NCBI GenBank assembly: GCA_937124525.1
Contig: CAKZLA010000188.1
Coordinates: 1-35,901, forward strand
DNA length: 35,901 nucleotides
From: an uncultured Desulfobacterium sp.
GTDB taxonomy: Bacteria; Desulfobacterota; Desulfobacteria; Desulfobacterales; Desulfobacteraceae
Reading direction: 5' to 3'
Below the pieces are notes generated by a model, which saw nothing but the letters and a program-made list of their open reading frames with translations, was not told where the DNA came from and made no database searches. Made by a program: the position numbers and the translations under genes. Positions within the stretch are counted from its first letter, which is position 1; each line of letters begins with the position of its first letter. Of this stretch, positions 24,445 through 31,867 are shown piece after piece.

Positions 24445-25845
24445 ATGAAAACCTGCAAAATATGGGTTCCGACAGGAGCGTTGGGGGCTCATTTCCCTGA
24501 TGAGTCTATTGAGTATGCCATATCCCGTCAAGTCGATGCCATTGCTCTGGATGCTGGCTCTACGGATTCTGGGCCTTATTATTTAGGAGCTGGGGCAACG
24601 TCTAAGCCCAGGGAGGTGATAAAGTCGGATCTGCTCCGACTTATGAAGGCTCGCCAGAAACTGAACGTACCGTTGATCATAGCCTCCTGCGGAACCTGTG
24701 GCACTGACGGAATGCTGGACTGGACTAGAGATATCTGTCTTGAAATAGCCGGGGAAGAGAATTTAGATTTCAGACTGGCCCTGATCTATAGTGAGCAGGA
24801 TAAGGTATATCTTAAGACTCGATTAAGGGAAGGGAAAATAAAGCCTCTTCAGAACGCATCGCTCATTTCAGAAGAGGTGATTGACTCTTGCACCCATATT
24901 GTCGGGGTCATGGGAACAGAACCAATAATTGAGTCCATTGAGAACGACGCTGACATTATTTTGGGTGGGAGAGCAACAGATACAGCGATCATTGCGAGTG
25001 TACCGATTATGAGGGGGATTTCACCGGGATTGGCGTGGCATGGCGCCAAGATTGCAGAGTGTGGTGCTCTGTGTTCCCATAGTCCAGTTGCCGGTGGTGT
25101 GATACTTCATTTTGATGAAAATGGATTTGAGGTGGAGACTGCAATTCCTGATGGTATTTGTACGCCTTACAGTGTGGCGGCTCACATGTTATATGAAAAT
25201 GCCAACCCCTATGAATTGCGTGAGCCGGCTGGCCTTGTCAAAACCCGGAACGCTCACTATATAGCGATTGATCATCGCCGGGTCAGAGTAGAAGGATCTG
25301 AATTTGAGCCCCTTCCGATTACGATAAAGATAGAAGGATCCGGTGTCGTAGGATATCAAACCATTATCATGTCCGGGATCACCGATCCTGAATACATTAC
25401 CAATATCGATCAATGGCAGACACAGCTGCTTGACTTTATTAATGCTAAGGTTGCGAGCATTTTAAAGCTGCCTCAGGAAGAGTATAACATCGAAGTCAGG
25501 CGTTTCGGATTAGATGGTCTGATTATGAACAATCTTTCAGTGCGGGCTTCCCTGCCTGCGGAAATTTTGATTATGATCACGGTGACAGCCAAGACCCAGG
25601 AAACAGCTTCAGATATTGTTAAACTGGGAAATCCATACGTGCTTCATATGCCCCTGTCCTTAGAGGGAGAACTGCCCTCCTTTGCTTTTCCTTTTTCTCC
25701 ACCACAGACAGAGCGAGGTCCAGTATATGAATTCAAGCTCAATCACATTGTCGAGCCGGAGAATTACAAAGAGATGATAAAAAATGTTTACATGAATGTG
25801 ATGGGGAAAAAGGTAGAAAAATATGAAAAAGAAAACATTGCGTGA
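24445..25845 (+). CDS. AtuA-like protein (DUF1446 family)
   Basis: The 466-aa protein begins MKTCKIWVPTGALGAHFPDE, with DAIALDAGSTDSGPYYLGAG soon after; this is the conserved N-terminus of the DUF1446/AtuA family. AtuA is named from acyclic terpene utilisation in Pseudomonas, but most members are of unknown chemistry and sit in carboxylate catabolic clusters. AAGGAG lies 8 nt before the ATG, and the sigma-54 promoter fixes the start. The stop overlaps the start of the DUF4387 gene by 23 bp, and the two families are often adjacent, which suggests they act together. Here they probably process the hydroxyacid imported by the third gene. Confidence 0.85.
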   Translation: MKTCKIWVPTGALGAHFPDESIEYAISRQVDAIALDAGSTDSGPYYLGAGATSKPREVIKSDLLRLMKARQKLNVPLIIASCGTCGTDGMLDWTRDICLEIAGEENLDFRLALIYSEQDKVYLKTRLREGKIKPLQNASLISEEVIDSCTHIVGVMGTEPIIESIENDADIILGGRATDTAIIASVPIMRGISPGLAWHGAKIAECGALCSHSPVAGGVILHFDENGFEVETAIPDGICTPYSVAAHMLYENANPYELREPAGLVKTRNAHYIAIDHRRVRVEGSEFEPLPITIKIEGSGVVGYQTIIMSGITDPEYITNIDQWQTQLLDFINAKVASILKLPQEEYNIEVRRFGLDGLIMNNLSVRASLPAEILIMITVTAKTQETASDIVKLGNPYVLHMPLSLEGELPSFAFPFSPPQTERGPVYEFKLNHIVEPENYKEMIKNVYMNVMGKKVEKYEKENIA

Positions 25846-26179
25846 TTATGCACTATATGTTCGGTCAAAGAATGCAGGGCCTTTTTATCTTACTTTTGAG
25901 ATTTTTCTTCAAAATAAGGAGGATTACGAAAACCTGGTTGCTATGAATTTGATCACCCGGGAGCTGATCAGCACCCTCTACGGAGCAAAGCAAGGTGAGG
26001 TTCAGATTTTCCTTTGTGAGGATATCTATACAATTAAGATTACTATTCCCCGGCCGGTTATCCAAGGCAGCCTTCAAGATACTGACAGTCATGGCGGTCA
26101 GCAATCTGTTCTTCTATCTAACGTCGCATTAAATGGCTGGAACTCATCCAATGCTAAGGGTACAACAAATGCCGAGTAA
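25823..26179 (+). CDS. DUF4387-family protein
   Basis: The 118-aa product (TLRDYALYVRSKNAGPFYLT...) is a typical DUF4387 protein, a small alpha/beta family found next to, or fused to, DUF1446/AtuA proteins. The conserved RSKNAGPF segment is present near the N-terminus. The gene overlaps both neighbours (23 bp upstream, 11 bp downstream), so translation is tightly coupled. It probably forms a complex with the AtuA-like protein. The biochemical role is unknown. Confidence 0.82.
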   Translation: MKKKTLRDYALYVRSKNAGPFYLTFEIFLQNKEDYENLVAMNLITRELISTLYGAKQGEVQIFLCEDIYTIKITIPRPVIQGSLQDTDSHGGQQSVLLSNVALNGWNSSNAKGTTNAE

Positions 26180-27470
26180 AGAAATGTTGCTAAAACCAAT
26201 TTATGGAAAGCTTAACGGCATACCAATTCCCATTTTTTTCATGATGGCTGTGACCTCCACCACCATCATGAGATCAGGAGCAATGGCAAAAACAGGACTT
26301 ATAGGATCGTTCTGTTTCATGATGATTTATGGACTGATACTGTTTGCTATCGGTGAAAAACTACCTATATGGAATCGATTCTTTGGTGGTGGGTATGTAA
26401 TGGCTTTTTTGGGCGGGTCCTTGATAGTCAGATTCGGTTTGATACCTTCCGCTGAAGCTCAAATAATGATTTATGATGCCATTGACAACAGATTTCTATA
26501 CTTTTGTCTGATCTTATTGATCGGAGGCAACATTTTATCTGTTAATCGCAAAACATTAATGAAAGCATTGGTTGGATATATCCCTTTGATTTTATTGGCA
26601 TTCGCCGGGGCTTCTGCCATGGGGGTTCTTGGAGGCCTACTGTTTGGCATACCCCCATCAGAGATAATCACCATGTATGTACTGCCCATTATGGGAGGAG
26701 GCAATGGTGCCGGCGCAATCCCAATGGCAGAAATTTATGAATCTGTAACGGGTATTCCTCAACAGAGTTACTATAGCTTTGCCATTGCGATTTTAACCCT
26801 GGCCAATAGTATTGCCATTGTTTTCGCTGCTATTTTAAATATCCTCGGGGAAAAATTCCCCTTTTTGACAGGTAATGGGAAACTGATGAAAGAGGATATT
26901 GATTCAGATATAGACACTGAACTTGAAAAAGTCAGTGTTACCCAGAGCGACTATTTTGGAGCAATTTATTTGGGTTTCGCAGTTGCCTGCTTGTCATTTA
27001 TTTTATACGCCCTATTTGATTCCATTCATGTATTTGCTTATGTCGTTTTAATTTTTTTAATTTTTAACTTTCTGGATATTTTATCAATAGAGTTAAAATT
27101 GGCTCTAATACAAGTGATGAAGTTTGGTTTAAAATTATTTATTCCGATGGTCCTTTTCGCAATTGGATTGGGAACTGACATCCAGGTGTTACTTAATGCA
27201 ATATCATTGTCAAATCTTGTTCTGTGCACATTTATTATCTTTGGGGCAACTCTTGGCTCATTCCTACCTGCCAGATTGTTTAAATTTTATGAAATTGAGG
27301 CGGCTCTGACCGCAGGTTTGTGTATGGCCAATAAGGGCGGTACCGGCGATTTAGAAATCCTGGGGGCAGCCAAGCGGATTGAACTGTTTCCATTTGCCCA
27401 GATTTCTTCAAGAATAGGAGGGGGGATTATTTTAGTATTGGCAGGGTATCTGTTTTCTATTCTACTATAA
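26169..27470 (+). CDS. 2-hydroxycarboxylate transporter (2HCT/CitS family)
   Basis: The 433-aa membrane protein has about eleven hydrophobic segments and the two GGxG re-entrant-loop motifs of the 2HCT family: MGGGNGAGAIPM in the first half and NKGGTGDLEIL in the second. Family members are inner-membrane Na+ or H+ symporters (or exchangers) for citrate, malate or related 2-hydroxyacids. I chose the ATG at 26169, preceded by AAGGG at 8 nt; in-frame ATGs exist 6 and 12 codons upstream. Being last in the sigma-54 operon, it presumably takes up the substrate entering through the OprD-type porin. The exact substrate cannot be read from sequence. Confidence 0.9.
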   Translation: MPSKEMLLKPIYGKLNGIPIPIFFMMAVTSTTIMRSGAMAKTGLIGSFCFMMIYGLILFAIGEKLPIWNRFFGGGYVMAFLGGSLIVRFGLIPSAEAQIMIYDAIDNRFLYFCLILLIGGNILSVNRKTLMKALVGYIPLILLAFAGASAMGVLGGLLFGIPPSEIITMYVLPIMGGGNGAGAIPMAEIYESVTGIPQQSYYSFAIAILTLANSIAIVFAAILNILGEKFPFLTGNGKLMKEDIDSDIDTELEKVSVTQSDYFGAIYLGFAVACLSFILYALFDSIHVFAYVVLIFLIFNFLDILSIELKLALIQVMKFGLKLFIPMVLFAIGLGTDIQVLLNAISLSNLVLCTFIIFGATLGSFLPARLFKFYEIEAALTAGLCMANKGGTGDLEILGAAKRIELFPFAQISSRIGGGIILVLAGYLFSILL

Positions 27471-27576
27471 CCTTAATTTTCGGGGTTCTCCGATGATTTC
27501 CGGGGTTGCACTTTGAGTACTGTTCATGGATAATACTCTGCTTTTATCTTGTAACAAAATTGTGAACGGAGGGCTT

Positions 27577-27811
27577 ATGGGAATTGAGTTAGATTTAGAA
27601 CTTCCCGATGTTGAAATTTTGAAAGTTTCTCGTGACAGCAAAGGGAATTATGTCATTGACCTCCGCAGCACGAAGAAAAGCGGAGTCTGCCGAAAATGAG
27701 GGAAAGAGATTCGACACTTCAGAGGATATGATGAATGGATTAAGATCCGACATTTACCGATTCTTGGAAGAGAAGTGTATCTGAAAATTCGGCCACACCG
27801 TTATCAATGCT
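27577..27811 (+). pseudogene. Truncated ISL3-family transposase, N-terminal part
   Basis: From the ATG at 27577 (GGAGGG upstream) the text MGIELDLELPDVEILKVSRD and KKSGVCRK runs to an in-frame TGA at 27697, where a zinc-finger Cys is expected. It continues in frame as GKEIRHFRGYDEWIKIRHLP and RPHRYQC, typical of the ISL3 zinc-finger region. Similarity stops at about 27811, exactly where a 47-bp repeat module begins, so a rearrangement removed the rest. GGGGTT repeats at 27481-27510 may be the transposon end. Confidence 0.8.
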
Positions 27812-27812
27812 T

Positions 27813-27859
27813 AGCTGGACGGAGTCAGCACCGCGTTCACGCCGCGCAGCGGCGTGAAC
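27813..27859. repeat. 47-bp repeat module, copy 1 (ends in a perfect hairpin)
   Basis: The sequence from AGCTGGACGGAGTCAGCACC to the hairpin GTTCACGCCGC-GCA-GCGGCGTGAAC (27835-27859) is identical over 47 bp to 35137-35183. Its first part also recurs at 28765-28794. The hairpin halves carry the heptamers GTTCACG and CGTGAAC, which look like two adjacent attC core sites. Confidence 0.75.
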
Positions 27860-27951
27860 GCCTAAATGAGCTGACACAAAAGCCGCCTAAACCTTTAAAT
27901 TAACGACAAATCGGCTCGGCTTTTGTGATCAGCTCTATTTTTTGGTTAGGT
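27853..27951 (-). other. attC-like recombination site after the toxin-antitoxin pair
   Basis: Read on the minus strand, the left core ACCTAAC (27951-27945) fits the R'' consensus RYYYAAC and the right core is GTTCACG (27859-27853). Between them, a 17-bp stem is formed by GAGCTGACACAAAAGCC (27868-27884) and the complement of GGCTTTTGTGATCAGCTC (27918-27935), with one unpaired base. Extrahelical bases of this kind are the hallmark of attC. The site lies 92 bp past the antitoxin stop. Confidence 0.65.
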
Positions 27952-28043
27952 TTTTTATGGTATTCATCTTAACCATATTATTAGCGCCACATTTGCTCTG
28001 AGCTCTAAATCTCTATGACTGTTTGGTGTGATTGGTAAAATCA

Positions 28044-28361
28044 TCAAATATGAGCTCTGCTCACGTCAGTTTCTTTTCTCACCAACTTGATCTCTAAATC
28101 ACAGCCAACAGCTTTGGCATACTTACGGAGTGTGGATACTGAAGGTGAGTGTTTTTTATTTCCACCTCCCGCTTCCAATCTGGCTACAGCCGGAGTTTTT
28201 GTTCCCATACGGGTGGCAACTTCTGTCTGGGTCATACCAGCTTTAACTCTTGCTTTGAGCAGCTCATCAAAAAACGAAAATTCTTCCTCAAGGGCATCAT
28301 ACTCTTTTTGTACTTCTACATTTTGTAATAATTTTTTGGTAAACTCTTCATGCGTCATCAT
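28044..28361 (-). CDS. Xre-type antitoxin
   Basis: The 105-aa protein has a helix-turn-helix at about residues 35-90 (AGMTQTEVATRMGTKTPAVA, then SVSTLRKYAKAVG), typical of antitoxins paired with RelE/HigB toxins. The start codon overlaps the toxin's stop as ATGA, with GGAGG just upstream. The frame is open 38 codons further upstream, but that part lies inside the toxin gene. The gene order toxin then antitoxin is the HigBA arrangement. It should neutralise the toxin and repress the operon through the palindrome at 28692-28707. The pair sits between attC-like sites, as is common in integron arrays. Confidence 0.88.
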   Translation of the reverse strand: MMTHEEFTKKLLQNVEVQKEYDALEEEFSFFDELLKARVKAGMTQTEVATRMGTKTPAVARLEAGGGNKKHSPSVSTLRKYAKAVGCDLEIKLVRKETDVSRAHI

Positions 28362-28681
28362 TTTTTGACCTCCTCCATGCGTGAGATGGCAATTTTGAGT
28401 TCTTTGGAAGGAATCTTGTTTGTTTTTTTGATGAAAGAATGTAGCATCACGATTCTCTTGCCGACAATAGTGCAATAAAATATTCTTCCAATTCCCTCTT
28501 TTGATTTCATCCGAAGCTCAAAAAGGCCGCCTTTCAATGCTTTTGTGTGAGGCATTCCCAGGTTTGGGCCATAAATAAGAATTCTTTCTGCCAGACGAAT
28601 ATATCTTGCCTGAATTCCTGAAGGTAGCTTGCTAATTTTTTCCTGGATAGCCTCATTGTAATATAATATTTCCCATTCCAT
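28358..28681 (-). CDS. RelE/ParE-superfamily toxin (Gp49/HigB type)
   Basis: The 107-aa protein fits the phage-derived Gp49-like/HigB family: MEWEILYYNEAIQEKI at the start, GLFELRMKSKEGIGRIFYC in the core strands, and VMLHSFIKKTNKIP near the end, which carries the basic residues typical of mRNA-cleaving members. Ribosome-dependent mRNA interference is the known activity of the family. It is first in the two-gene operon and overlaps the antitoxin by 4 bp. Its own promoter, unusual for cassette genes but usual for cassette toxin-antitoxin pairs, is just upstream. Confidence 0.88.
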   Translation of the reverse strand: MEWEILYYNEAIQEKISKLPSGIQARYIRLAERILIYGPNLGMPHTKALKGGLFELRMKSKEGIGRIFYCTIVGKRIVMLHSFIKKTNKIPSKELKIAISRMEEVKK

Positions 28682-28688
28682 AAAACCT

Positions 28689-28717
28689 ATATTAACGCAT
28701 TTGTTAACTATTGGAAA
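28689..28717 (-). promoter_or_regulatory. Promoter and operator of the toxin-antitoxin pair
   Basis: On the minus strand TTTCCA (-35, 28712-28717) and TAATAT (-10, 28689-28694) are 17 bp apart. The inverted repeat TTAAC-GCATTT-GTTAA (28692-28707) lies over the spacer and -10 and is a likely antitoxin operator. Confidence 0.5.
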
Positions 28718-28764
28718 GTAATTTATATTTGAATGGCCTGAAAAGTTTCATGAAAGAATGCACT

Positions 28765-28794
28765 AACAAGGAGCTGGACGGAGTCAGCACCGCG
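28765..28794. repeat. 30-bp repeat module, copy 2, at the 3' boundary of the intron
   Basis: AACAAGGAGCTGGACGGAGT and the next ten bases are identical to 35130-35159. Here the hairpin that normally follows is separated from it by the group II intron. On the minus strand this is the intron's 3' exon. Confidence 0.75.
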
Positions 28795-28795
28795 A

Positions 28796-30835
28796 ATCGG
28801 GTCAGAGGGAGCCCATCGGCTCCCGTCTGCCCACAGAACCGTGCGTACGGGTCCGTACACGGCTCCTCATGTAACCTTTATCCATTGACGAACATTAAAC
28901 CAATGCTTCATCCTGTCAGTCGACCTTATCGCTTGCCCAAACCGATCTATGAACCACCGATTCGGATATGCGCTATGTAAGGCATTCGTCCTGGATAATG
29001 CCCAACGTCCCTTATTTGAAAATACCGTTTTTGCTGCAAATTTCCATGATACGCCTTGTTTAACAAGCTTCCTGAATAAAAAACGACGCTTCTTGTTTTG
29101 ATCCACGAATCGAGCTCGCAACCGCCGCCTCACATGAGCTTCAATATGGGCAAACTGGCTTGGGTACTGGGTCATCAAATAATATCCAGACCATCCCATA
29201 TACCAGCTATTTATCCTTTGAATTGTCTGCTCAAGGGTTATGTTGGTTCCCCGAGGTGTCAGCTCTTTCACTTTCTGCATCGCTCTTTTCATGGACTGGG
29301 ATGATATCGCTATCGTCCCATTGATGATCGTCATTCCAAGAAATTTGACATCACAGGATCGACCGACCCTGCTTTTATCCTGGTTAATCTTCAGCTTGAG
29401 TTTATGCTCGATAAAATGGCTGATGCTTTCCATCACCCGGCTTGCCGCCTTGGGTGACCGGACAAAAATATTGCAGTCATCAGCATATCGGCAAAACTCA
29501 AGTCCACGCTGCTCAAGTTCTTTGTCAAGCTCATCAAGTACTACATTACTCAACAGAGGACTCAAGGGGCTGCCCTGAACCGTTCCTTCTTTGGTGAGTA
29601 TCATCGTTCCGTTTATCATCACGCCGCTTCTCAAGATGATGCCAATTATGCGCAGAATGCGCTTATCTGGCACATGACCCGAAAGCAAACATATGAGTCG
29701 GTCGTGATTAACTCGGTCAAAAAATTTGGACAGATCAATATCCACCACATACTCTTTCCCGCTCTGCACTATCTTCTGTGCCGCTTCAACAGCCTGTTGT
29801 GGGCTGTAGCCGGGACGGAAGCCATAGCTGTTGTCGGAAAATGTGGGATCAATTATCGGTTCCAGGAGGTGTTTTATTGTGGCTTGCACCACCCTGTCAC
29901 GGATACAGGGAATGCCAAGCAGGCGAACACCGGCATTACCGGGCTTTGGTATTTCAACCCGTTTCACAGGGCTTGGTTTATAACTCCAGCTTTCCAGATC
30001 CATCTGGAGCTGAGCCAGCTCTTCGTCTATTTGGCTTTGAAATTCACCAACGGTCACGCCATCCACTCCGGGTGCACCGCCGTTTCTTTTCACTGCTTCA
30101 AAACCGGTCAACAGGTTTCCCTGATCACACAGTTGTTCAAAGAGACTTCGTTCTTCAATGAACAGGCTACGTTGCTTCATTTTGCTTTTCATTTTGGGTT
30201 GTTTTCTCATCGTTCCGCATTTCCTTTGTTGTTACAGGATATATACGTTTCCCTCCAAAGGTAACTCCCATGGCTGAACTCCTGACAACCGCTATTCTGA
30301 ATTTTACGTATACCAGTTACATGTTCCACCCTTCGGCTCCAACATCACTGTCACTTTCCAGCAGTTTTATCCTCAAATACGTCACCGCATCTTCATCGGC
30401 TGCCGGTTTTACGCCTACTATGGCTTCATCTGAAAACCCTCTGTCCATAACGGCTACATTCCTGCACCGCTTAGGGCTTGGCTGTCGCAGTTACAACGGC
30501 CCAGATCAGACGGCTCTTCACCGGGTAAGATCATACACTTTCATTGCCCACCCACCTCCTCTACCCTGCACAATTACGGAAAGGATATAGGGCTTCGATA
30601 GTCGAAGGTATCTCGCCCATTCCGCAAGGCCTACCAGAGGTTCACACCAAGTTTGGGTGGCAATTTTGACGCAGGCTTCCTTCAGATCCCTCATTGGCTC
30701 TCCTTCACCGGGTATTCCCTCTTCGGGCAGATCCGGAAAGTTTCTTCGGGCACCCTTGCCGTTGTCTATACATTCCCTCCTTTCAGGGCTGTTGCTGGAC
30801 TTTCACCAGCAAGTTTATGACCATGCCGGTCACAC
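28796..30835 (-). mobile_element. Group II intron, probably class C
   Basis: On the minus strand the intron begins GTGTGACCGG at 30835 (consensus GUGYG) with the conserved GTGAAAGTCCAGCAAC segment soon after. It ends near 28796 after a domain V hairpin (GAGCCGTGTACGGACCCGTA, then GCACGGTTC) and domain VI. It encodes a maturase. The length is about 2.04 kb. The 5' exon is a perfect hairpin (30836-30860), the target type of class C introns. The 3' boundary is uncertain by one or two bases. The stretch 30211-30834 is RNA-structural intron sequence (domains I-III), not coding. Confidence 0.88.
28867..30210 (-). CDS. Group II intron reverse transcriptase/maturase (LtrA-like)
   Basis: The 447-aa protein has the reverse transcriptase domain (NGGAPGVDGVTVGEF, GIPCIRDRVVQ, YGFRPGYSPQQAVEA, GTVQGSPLSPLLSN and the catalytic FCRYADDCNIF) followed by a group II maturase-specific (GIIM) domain with helical text INSWYMGWSGYY. 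There is no HNH endonuclease at the C-terminus, as expected for class C introns. The length is typical and the frame is uninterrupted, so the intron may be mobile. It is translated from within the intron and promotes splicing and retrohoming. Confidence 0.95.
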   Translation of the reverse strand: MRKQPKMKSKMKQRSLFIEERSLFEQLCDQGNLLTGFEAVKRNGGAPGVDGVTVGEFQSQIDEELAQLQMDLESWSYKPSPVKRVEIPKPGNAGVRLLGIPCIRDRVVQATIKHLLEPIIDPTFSDNSYGFRPGYSPQQAVEAAQKIVQSGKEYVVDIDLSKFFDRVNHDRLICLLSGHVPDKRILRIIGIILRSGVMINGTMILTKEGTVQGSPLSPLLSNVVLDELDKELEQRGLEFCRYADDCNIFVRSPKAASRVMESISHFIEHKLKLKINQDKSRVGRSCDVKFLGMTIINGTIAISSQSMKRAMQKVKELTPRGTNITLEQTIQRINSWYMGWSGYYLMTQYPSQFAHIEAHVRRRLRARFVDQNKKRRFLFRKLVKQGVSWKFAAKTVFSNKGRWALSRTNALHSAYPNRWFIDRFGQAIRSTDRMKHWFNVRQWIKVT

Positions 30836-30905
30836 TTCCAGGCGGCGCAGCCGCCTGGAACCTTGAACATTACCGGTGAAATTCGGTGCATGTTCGTTGT
30901 TGGAC
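30836..30905 (-). other. Interrupted attC-like site: 5' half with the intron-target hairpin
   Basis: On the minus strand GTCCAAC (30905-30899) fits the attC R'' core. The perfect 11-bp-stem hairpin TTCCAGGCGGC-GCA-GCCGCCTGGAA (30836-30860, plus-strand reading) sits directly against the first intron base. The other half continues on the far side of the intron at 28761-28795, where CACTAAC (28761-28767) may be the other core. Pairing of GCACCG with CGGTGC across the intron supports one original site, but the fold is less regular than in the other sites. Confidence 0.5.
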
Positions 30906-30936
30906 ATTTTTCAAAGATACACACCGGATCCGCCCT

Positions 30937-31479
30937 TCAATCTTGAACGTGATGCTGTGTGCTCTCAGTGCCCAAATAGCTGTAGATCATTTGATCCAAT
31001 ATTTCCCCATCCTTAAACACACTTGAACGAAGCCGACCTTCGCAGGTAAATCCAGCTTTTTGGAGAACCCTATGCGATGCTAAATTTGTGGCATAAGGCT
31101 CGGCAGATATCCTGTGTAGCCCCAGATTATGAATTGCCCAGGCTGACATGAAGCGAACGGCTTGGGTCATGATGCCTTTCCCCCAAAATGGCTCTGCAAG
31201 GAAATATCCCATTTCTGCTGTGAACCGGTGGACATCACTACCGAGCATCAAACCGATGCTTCCGATAGCTTCAGCCTCAGTGGCTATTGCAAAGACTGTT
31301 CTTTGTGTGGATTCATTAACCTTTGTAATGAATGCCTCTGCATCTTCAATAGTGTATGGATGTGGAAAACCGTCGCGCAAATTTAACCAGATTTTTCTGT
31401 TGTTCGCATATTTTGCGATTGGTTGCGTGTCTTCAATTTGCCAATCACGCAGTATGCAATTTTCAAGTTCTTGAAACAT
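30937..31479 (-). CDS. GNAT N-acetyltransferase (RimJ/RimL type)
   Basis: The 180-aa protein shows the RimJ/RimL-like GNAT pattern: ILRDWQIEDTQPIAKYA at the start, AEMGYFLAEPFWGKGIMTQA with the acetyl-CoA pyrophosphate loop (WGKGIM), and HRISAEPYATNLASHRVLQK followed by AGFTCEGRLR. The substrate amine is unknown. Members modify ribosomal proteins, small amines or antibiotics, and acetyltransferases are among the most frequent integron cassette genes. I take the ATG at 31479 over a GTG ten codons upstream that falls inside the attC-like site. The ribosome binding site GAGGGAG is close to the start. It begins 16 bp after the attC-like core at 31495, a typical cassette layout. Confidence 0.88.
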   Translation of the reverse strand: MFQELENCILRDWQIEDTQPIAKYANNRKIWLNLRDGFPHPYTIEDAEAFITKVNESTQRTVFAIATEAEAIGSIGLMLGSDVHRFTAEMGYFLAEPFWGKGIMTQAVRFMSAWAIHNLGLHRISAEPYATNLASHRVLQKAGFTCEGRLRSSVFKDGEILDQMIYSYLGTESTQHHVQD

Positions 31480-31494
31480 AACTCCCTCAGCACA

Positions 31495-31564
31495 CAACAC
31501 CAGCATCACCGGACTGCCCCAGGCGTTAGCAGCGGGGAAGCTCCAGTGTATGCATTCGTTGGGA
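31495..31564 (-). other. attC-like site between UPF0158 remnant and acetyltransferase
   Basis: On the minus strand the cores are TCCCAAC (31564-31558) and GTTGTG (31498-31493). Inner segments GCATACACTGGA and TCCGGTGATGC pair imperfectly with unpaired bases, and a CCCC/GGGG stem closes the apex. The size (70 bp) is normal for attC. Confidence 0.55.
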
Positions 31565-31587
31565 TCTGCAACTACTTAAAATTAAGC

Positions 31588-31770
31588 CTATTCTTCATAT
31601 TCAAGATTATTGTCAATACACCAAGAAATCACAATTTCTTTTAGAGCTTCTTTTTTGTATACGTACCAATGATCTATGACGTTAAACCGGTGGCACGTGT
31701 CTTTAAATTTACGAAATGCTCCTTTACCTTGAATCGCGATTTTAAGAGCCTCTGATATTTTTTGACCATC
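31588..31770 (-). pseudogene. UPF0158-family gene, 5'-truncated at an attC-like site
   Basis: The reading AIQGKGAFRKFKDTCHRFNV and HWYVYKKEALKEIVISWCID to the TAG at 31588 is the C-terminal half of a UPF0158 protein, a small family of unknown function. The reading frame begins abruptly at the core of the next attC-like site with no start codon, as if recombination there removed the 5' half. Confidence 0.7.
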
Positions 31771-31853
31771 CCAACGTTTAGCTCACCTGCCGCGCCTATG
31801 ACTTACGGAAAGGCTCACCCGTTCTCGCGGTCAGGTGGAGCGACATGTTGGGC
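31769..31853 (-). other. attC-like site immediately after the nitrilase-STAND gene
   Basis: Cores GCCCAAC/GTTGGGA (minus strand, 31853-31847 and 31775-31769) flank stems in which GCTC-ACCTG (31781-31789) pairs with CAGGTGGAGC (31832-31841), leaving one base unpaired. The site starts 15 bp past the stop codon, the usual place for attC in a cassette. This is the best-formed single attC candidate here. Confidence 0.7.
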
Positions 31854-31867
31854 TTAAACAGCAAAAT

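Noticed and set aside
29674..30264. Long plus-strand ORFs opposite the intron reverse transcriptase
   Set aside because: They are antisense shadows of the strongly conserved maturase gene.
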